Of a stretch of DNA of 64,000 nt, positions 58,130 through 64,000 are shown in pieces. Positions within the stretch are counted from its first letter, which is position 1. The number at the start of each line of letters is the position of its first letter. Position numbers and translations under genes: made by a program. The notes beneath the pieces were generated by a model that had not been told where the DNA came from, made no database searches, and saw nothing but the letters and a program-made list of their open reading frames with translations. The DNA is from Adenanthera pavonina (Eukaryota; Streptophyta; Magnoliopsida; Fabales; Fabaceae), in the NCBI GenBank assembly GCA_026686845.1, contig JAIVEN010000012.1, positions 29,142,501 through 29,206,500 of the forward strand, in the 5' to 3' direction.

Positions 58130-59870
58130 CAAGTTAATTAATCATTGCTTCATAGATTTGTTCTAATACTTCTTTAATTTGCAAGCATATCAAATACAAA
58201 TAAAAATACAAAGATATTCAATACAAATTTCACTAGAAAAATGTATTTTATATGTTTCTTTTTTATCTTTTATAAGTGGTATGCAACATTGATTGTGGGG
58301 CAAGGATTTATTGCAAAAAATTGTTGATTATAAGTTCACTTATAATTTTTTTTAAAATAAAGGTTAGTTAATGATCCATTAAATTACTATCAACCCAAAT
58401 TTATTATCGTAATCACAAAGTTGTTGAACTCAACATATTTTTTTAATTAAATTTTGTTAATAATTAAAAAATGTAGGCCATCAAATTTTATTGAAGCTTG
58501 CCCTGAAAGGTCCATTAAAATTAAAACTAAATTAAATTATTATTTAAAGCAAGTTTAAGTCCTCTTTTTAATCTTAATTTGCATGCCAACCTCACTAATC
58601 ATTGAAGAGTCCCACAGAAGAAGATCTAACCAAGTCTTGCAAATCTGAGCATATTGGCAACAAAAAGATCATGTATTATTTCCTTGTTTTTTATTTTGTG
58701 TTCTAAATATAATTAGGTAGATTTATGTGTACTAGATAATTTCCATGTTTCATATTGATATTAATATACTGATAATATGAGATTATTCATACTATTTAGA
58801 TCTGAATATTATAAATTTGACATTTACACCTTCAAATGTAGTTCAGTACAGACAGATAGGCAGAAACTAAAGCTCTTGTCGCTAATGACAGATGAGGAAT
58901 AGCCATATCCCATAGTACAGAGCCCATTGTTCTCTCTGCAGTTTACCCAAGTGGGAATGGAGGATAAGTGTCTCCATTTGCCTTCTAAAATAGAGTCTCA
59001 CAATTAATGCTTCTCAAAAGGGAAAGCCAACAGAAAATTGGGTTTTCCGGGAAAATACGCATAACTTTAAGACAAGAAAATGGAAAAGATTCTTTGTGCA
59101 ATATCATGTTTTATAATAGTGACAAATTTAACTAGAAAGCAGGACTGCCATGTGATTGTGCCAAGTGGACAAGTTAGAGCACAAATTAGAGCCTTTTGTG
59201 TTAGAAATGAGCTTTGAAGAGGAAGTAACTAAAGGCAAGATTTGACATTTTGGTATTTTCGCAATTTTTTTAATACCACCAATTAATTTTTTAAAATCAC
59301 ATCGAATCACGACTGATTCAAGTTGAGTCAAATCAAACTATATATATATGTAAAACTTTTTGACATTTTTCTCCATATTCAAATTAACTTAGACATTAAT
59401 TAAGAAAAACAGGTATCAAACTACTTAAATAACTTCATTAGTTCAGTGGTTTGATGGTGTCATTTTCATTTCTGTGGGCATGTCTAATCTCTTACTAACA
59501 CTCGGCTGGCTCTTATCACTTTCATGGTTGACTCCAATTTTGCTCTGTTTATTATACTGAGAAACTCCAACGATGGGTCATAAGATTATATAGATCAAAA
59601 TCCATATGGTAAAATTTTCACTAGAGATTGACCCCATTTGGTGACACTACTATACAAGAAAGCTATTTTTGTTAGTATGAAGACAATTTTTTTTGGGGGG
59701 GGGGGGGGGTGTCCTATTGTTAAGAAGGAAGATGTTGGAGAAGCCCACAGGAATGGGAAGGGGGTAGACTGAGAAAGGAAAGAAAGACTAGGGGCGTCGT
59801 CCGAGGTGAAAGCTGTATGCGGGGAACAAACATTATGTGTCACACCCATCTCTCTGTGTTCCTTCGGATC
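58130..59870. other. Intergenic, no gene seen
   Basis: AT-rich sequence. It includes an uninterrupted T8G15 tract at 59687-59709; nothing coding is recognised. Confidence 0.45.
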
Positions 59871-59875
59871 CACCT

Positions 59876-59904
59876 ATTCTATTCTATTCTATTCTATTCT
59901 ATTA
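59876..59904. repeat. (TTCTA)n microsatellite
   Basis: Five to six tandem TTCTA units. Confidence 0.8.
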
Positions 59905-60589
59905 TGCCAAAATGGATCCACTTCACTTATGTGCCAACTTTTGTTTTGATTCTTCTAATTATTCCCTCCTCACCACACCAACATATATCCTTTGTTACAT
60001 TCTCCAACTTGCTTTTACACCTCACCCACTTAACTCAGAATTTTGGGTGCTTCTTACTTTTAATAATTCCATTTGTTGGCCTAGCCCAACTAATACCAAA
60101 CAGTGGCCCAAATTCTCTTTCTCTCTGTCCCTCTCTATGTATATTGGCGAATCCTCTCAATGGCATGGAGTGCGAGTAGCAAGTCATATGGTACAATAAT
60201 ACTTGATATAATTTTTATAAATATAAGATTTATAGTAAGTCACAATGTTTATAAATCATGAATAATTGACAGTTTGCTTCTTAATCATTGTGCAATTTCT
60301 TTTGACCACTATCATTGTGCAATTAATGCAGTGTATGATCTAATTTTATAAACATAAACTATATGTATATCATGGGTCATTGATTTTTGTTAAAGCTTAA
60401 TCTATGATAATAAAAAAGAATAATTAGTGAATTTTTATTAAAATTTGAATTGTTTGAATTTAATTAAAATTTTGTAATTTTTTTAGTTTCATGCTGATAA
60501 CGTGGTTCAGAGAGTTTAAATGTTGACTATGCATACTTACAAGACCATTGAAGTTTCTAGATTCATATCTCTTGCCTTACTCTTGATGT

Positions 60590-60735
60590 GTTGTGATTGT
60601 GTTGCTTTTCTTTTGATGGTTGTTCACATTTTGTTTCTCTTTTGATGGTTGTATGTATTTTGTAATGCTTTTCTCTTGATGGTTGTCATATTTTGTTTCT
60701 CTTTTGATGGTTGTACATATTTTGTAAGCCCTCTT
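60590..60735. repeat. Minisatellite, four units
   Basis: Units of about 35 bases contain 'cttttgatggttgt' or 'ctcttgatggttgt' followed by 'tattttgt'. Copies lie at about 60607, 60639, 60673 and 60698. The minus-strand frame across it (HQKEKQN-type repeats) is a by-product. Confidence 0.7.
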
Positions 60736-60789
60736 TAATTCTGGACTCCTGATGTATTTTTCATTTATATATATTACCATTCTTTCTTT

Positions 60790-62680
60790 CTTTTTTTTTA
60801 AAGAAAAAAAAAGATGTAAAACAAAAGCAGTATTCTAATTAAGATCTTAAAAAAAATAATAATTGGAAGTAAGAAAATCAAATCTATATAAAAAGAAGAC
60901 GGTGACACTTTGTTTGAAGCTGATGTAAGTTGATATGAGCAAAGTCATGATAATAAGAATGGGTGGTGGGGGCAATTGCGGGCACTACAGAACAGAGCCT
61001 AACCATTAATGATAGACTTATTTGTCCCCAAGTGACCCATCGTTTTTCATATCTGGTTTCGTTTCTAAGGTATTTGAGCCTATCTTGGTCTGAGCCAGTT
61101 CAAGAATTATATTAACACTGATAATAATTAATTAATTATTATGACTGCCAAACTATTTATGGTTTCTTAATTAAGGCAATGCCACCAAGGACATGATTAG
61201 ACATCTTGATTAAAGCTGGACACAAATTTAGGCATGGTTGGTTATTAACAAAATGAAACAGGAAAAGAAGTATCAATCAGCCCTACTTATCTCCATTGTC
61301 ACAAGGTTGCTTTGCATTCCAAGAAAGAATGGTGTTTTGATAATAATTAATACTAATGAAATCATATTGACCCAAAAATAAAAATGAAATCATACATTAA
61401 CGTTTTTCCTAATGGTTTAAGCTTTGGGAGAGTTCGGCCAAAAAAAGGGCTTTGAGAAAGTGATAGCGTTGGAACCTCTTCAAATGGTGAGGATGACTCT
61501 CGATGGAACAAAAACAATGGAGTCCTGATATGGTTTTGTTAAAATTATATGGATATTAATTCTATTTATACTCAATTTTCTTTTGTTTAAAAAACATAAA
61601 AAGTCTGGTACAAAATAAATAGTAAATTACATTTTTCTCCTTTAGTTTTGCCAAAATAATATAAAGAGTCCTATTTTATTTTCAAAATTTAAGCAAAATA
61701 TATGATATTACAAACAAAGAGTAAATTACATACACTTTCATTCTATTTTTCAGAAAAAAAATTATATTTATTTCAAAAATAAAAGATGGTTAATGTAATT
61801 TTAACAAAATTCCTTTGTAAAGATTAAATAGGAATTACCAATTAACATTATACTGTTGAGCTAATTCATAATCTGTTGGATATGAATTAGAAAAGCTATC
61901 AGTCACTGTCAGAATTCAAACCATACAAAGATTAATTGTGCAACAAGCATGCTTAGGGATAGCAGCAATCCATAATTATTAGTGCCATAATGTCACTGAT
62001 ATAGTGATAGATCATTAATGTCTTTGCTGTCACATATTTTGAGGATGAAGCTTACAAGACACAAAAATCACCAGCAGCCATTATCCTTGCTTGCTGTCCT
62101 TAAGCATATAAACATGTAAGGCCTTGTGATTAAACATGACAATAGAATGTGTATCAGATAGCACACTTCAGCTGAGCTTAGGATGATAAAACTTAATATC
62201 ATGCTAAGCTTTTATATATATATATATATATAATTATCTAGTATCTGGCATTGTCTTGATAATCTTGGCTAAACTTTTAAGTCTTAAGATAATCAGAGAA
62301 TGTTTAGTTCATCAAAGAAGGCCAGAACATGAAGGCAGGTTGCAGAAGGAACAGTAATTAAGGGTTTTCATGTACTTAACAGTGTTCATCAGATCTTTGA
62401 GAGGATCTTGCAAGGATAGTCTCACACAAAGGTAATCTCATATATAGTAATATGCAAAACATATTAAGTGGATGTCTAACCCTTTTCAAATAATTCCATT
62501 TTACCGTAAAAATTCTCATGTGGGTCAGTACTGCAAGTTGACTCTGCTGGTTTACCACGAAAATTATAACTATTCAATGTCATTGATGCAGAAATGGCGT
62601 TTAGAGGATTGAGATTAACACATCTAGCTAGTAGTAATTTTTATGGGACCAAAGGACCAGTTCAAATCATCAATTAATAT
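60790..62680. other. Intergenic, no gene seen
   Basis: AT-rich sequence without recognised genes. A (TA)n tract lies at about 62213-62233. Confidence 0.45.
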
Positions 62681-62684
62681 AATA

Positions 62685-62948
62685 CTCCCTCTAGTCCTAT
62701 ATATAAGACCATTTTAACCGAATTACACGAATTAAGAAGGAAAGTTAAAACTAATTAACTATCTCGATTTCTCCAAAAATTTTAACATTTTTCCAAAACT
62801 ACCCTTATTTAATTTCTCTCTTTTTCTCTTTGCATACATTAAATAAGGGCATTTTTTGGAAATGTATAATAAATATCACCTCGTATATTGTAAAGGATCT
62901 TATATTTATGATCAAGGCAAAATGTCCTATATATAGGACCGGAGGGAG
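62685..62948. mobile_element. Well-preserved Stowaway-like MITE
   Basis: The ends 'ctccctctagtcctatatat' and the inverse 'tatataggaccggagggag' form terminal repeats of about 30 bp with few mismatches. TA borders lie at 62683-62684 and 62949-62950. It is 264 bp long without coding capacity. Among the five related copies in the window it is the best preserved, so it is probably the youngest. Confidence 0.8.
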
Positions 62949-62950
62949 TA

Positions 62951-64000
62951 CAATATAAAAACAAAATTGTACATCACTATTAATTCATTATTTATTTTTG
63001 TATTCACTTAGACATATGTCTTCTTTTAATAAGCTGGTATTTATTGGGATAATATTTCTTTCAATTATGAATATTCTTGTGCGGATGCACAGAGAAACTT
63101 TTTAATATATATAAATATATAATAATTAATATATGGACAAGTCAAAAAATAATTAATATTAAATAATAAAACGTATAATAAGTTATATTATTTATAAATC
63201 ATAAATATAACTATTTAGTAGTTATTTTTTAAATTTAATACAATATGTAGAAAATGTGTCTAATTATCTCTAGAAAAGACACTAATTAAAGATGTAAAGG
63301 AAAATTAAAGGAGGCAGCAAACCTGATTGATTAGACAAAGGGGTTTAGGAGTTAGGACACATTCACTCAAAAGGCCAAATAAGCAATCGCCAAATCACAT
63401 GTCGTAATTATGTGCTAATGGGGTTCAAACAAGAGTCAATTTGTCTGGCAACAGCTAAACTTTTTCTTGAAGCCAGCTACAATGATTTTCATGCATAAAT
63501 ATACCAATTTTGACTGAAGAAAAGGAAAAATAAAGTTCAGAACTTTGAATAAAAAGTTATTACTAACACTAATTTATCAACTCATATTCCTTTTTTTATA
63601 ATAGTTTAAAAAAAAAAAACAAAGTTCTTGTCCTTAGGGCTAAACATGATTTACTCAACTCGAGAGCAAAATAATCGGGCCATCCGGGTTTCGGGTCAAG
63701 GCTCCATGTCTTAAAACCCAAACTGGCCCAGTTATATAAATAAATAAATATATATATATATATAAGATTTTATATTTTAATTATTAAATTAAATATACTT
63801 CTAAAATAAAAGTACATCAACAACCCTTTTCCTTTCCATTTTTCGTGCAGTGCGATCTCTTCCTCTCTTTCTTTTGTAACACCCTAAGACCAGAGACCCA
63901 AAAACACACAAAAAGGAGACAAAACAGCACCAATAACAGAAATAGGATGGCACCGTAACCTTGACACTAGTGCCACGACACCAAATACTGAGACAAAATC
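62951..64000. other. Intergenic to window end
   Basis: No gene seen. A (TA)n tract lies at about 63748-63764. The last 120 bases contain 'tgtaacaccctaagacc', which could be the start of an LTR, but too little is present to say. Confidence 0.35.

Noticed and set aside
63860..64000. 'tgtaacaccctaag' as the start of an LTR retrotransposon
   Set aside because: Only about 100 bases remain before the window ends; no primer-binding site or second LTR can be seen.
1..64000. CRISPR arrays, bacterial operons, phage or viral insertions
   Set aside because: No regularly spaced repeats with unique spacers were seen, and the only retroelement coding sequence is a plant LINE fragment; all other genes are plant nuclear families.

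Overview
This window is nuclear DNA of a flowering plant, very probably a eudicot. The evidence is the AT-rich intergenic DNA, GT-AG introns of plant type, Stowaway-like MITEs with 'ctccctc' ends, and plant-only gene families (class III peroxidase, SAUR, CYSTM, NAL1-type protease, chloroplast Iojap). Gene models were built by hand from open reading frames, splice sites and matching intron phases; all would be improved by RNA-seq. I see no bacterial operon, CRISPR array, rRNA or convincing tRNA, and no obviously new biological system.

Layout. 1-7.5 kb holds no intact gene: it has a relic of a small unknown gene (1.3 kb), a family of diverged repeats (3.9-6.3 kb), two MITE-like elements and a decayed first exon of a CYSTM gene (6.1 kb). 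7.6-13.6 kb (+) is a four-exon LRR receptor-like protein (RLP) gene broken by one nonsense codon and one 1-base frameshift. A second relic of the small unknown gene lies at 14.3 kb and the intact CYSTM gene at 19.8 kb (+), so the 1-20 kb region looks like an old tandem duplication with the RLP between the copies. 21.9-27.6 kb (+) is SR45, an RS-RRM-RS splicing factor with 12 coding exons.

29.8-32.7 kb (+) is a 2-oxoglutarate-oxygenase-fold protein and 35.2-37.9 kb (-) is chloroplast Iojap/RsfS. 39.7-40.1 kb (+) is a ribosomal protein eL27 gene with a 2-base deletion. 40.8-42.4 kb (-) is a PER40-like peroxidase. Its 5' flank (42.4-43.5 kb) was duplicated to 44.0-49.5 kb, and the copy was later hit by a LINE fragment and several TAA-flanked MITEs. 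49.8-53.6 kb (-) is a NARROW LEAF 1-like serine protease and 57.4-57.8 kb (-) a SAUR gene. From 58 to 64 kb I see only simple repeats, a minisatellite and one well-preserved Stowaway-like MITE.

The genes are independent housekeeping, growth and defence loci rather than one pathway. From memory, Iojap, 2OG-oxygenase, NAL1-like and SAUR genes are neighbours in Arabidopsis (around At3g12930-At3g12955), so the right half looks like an ancient conserved block into which the eL27 and peroxidase loci are interposed.
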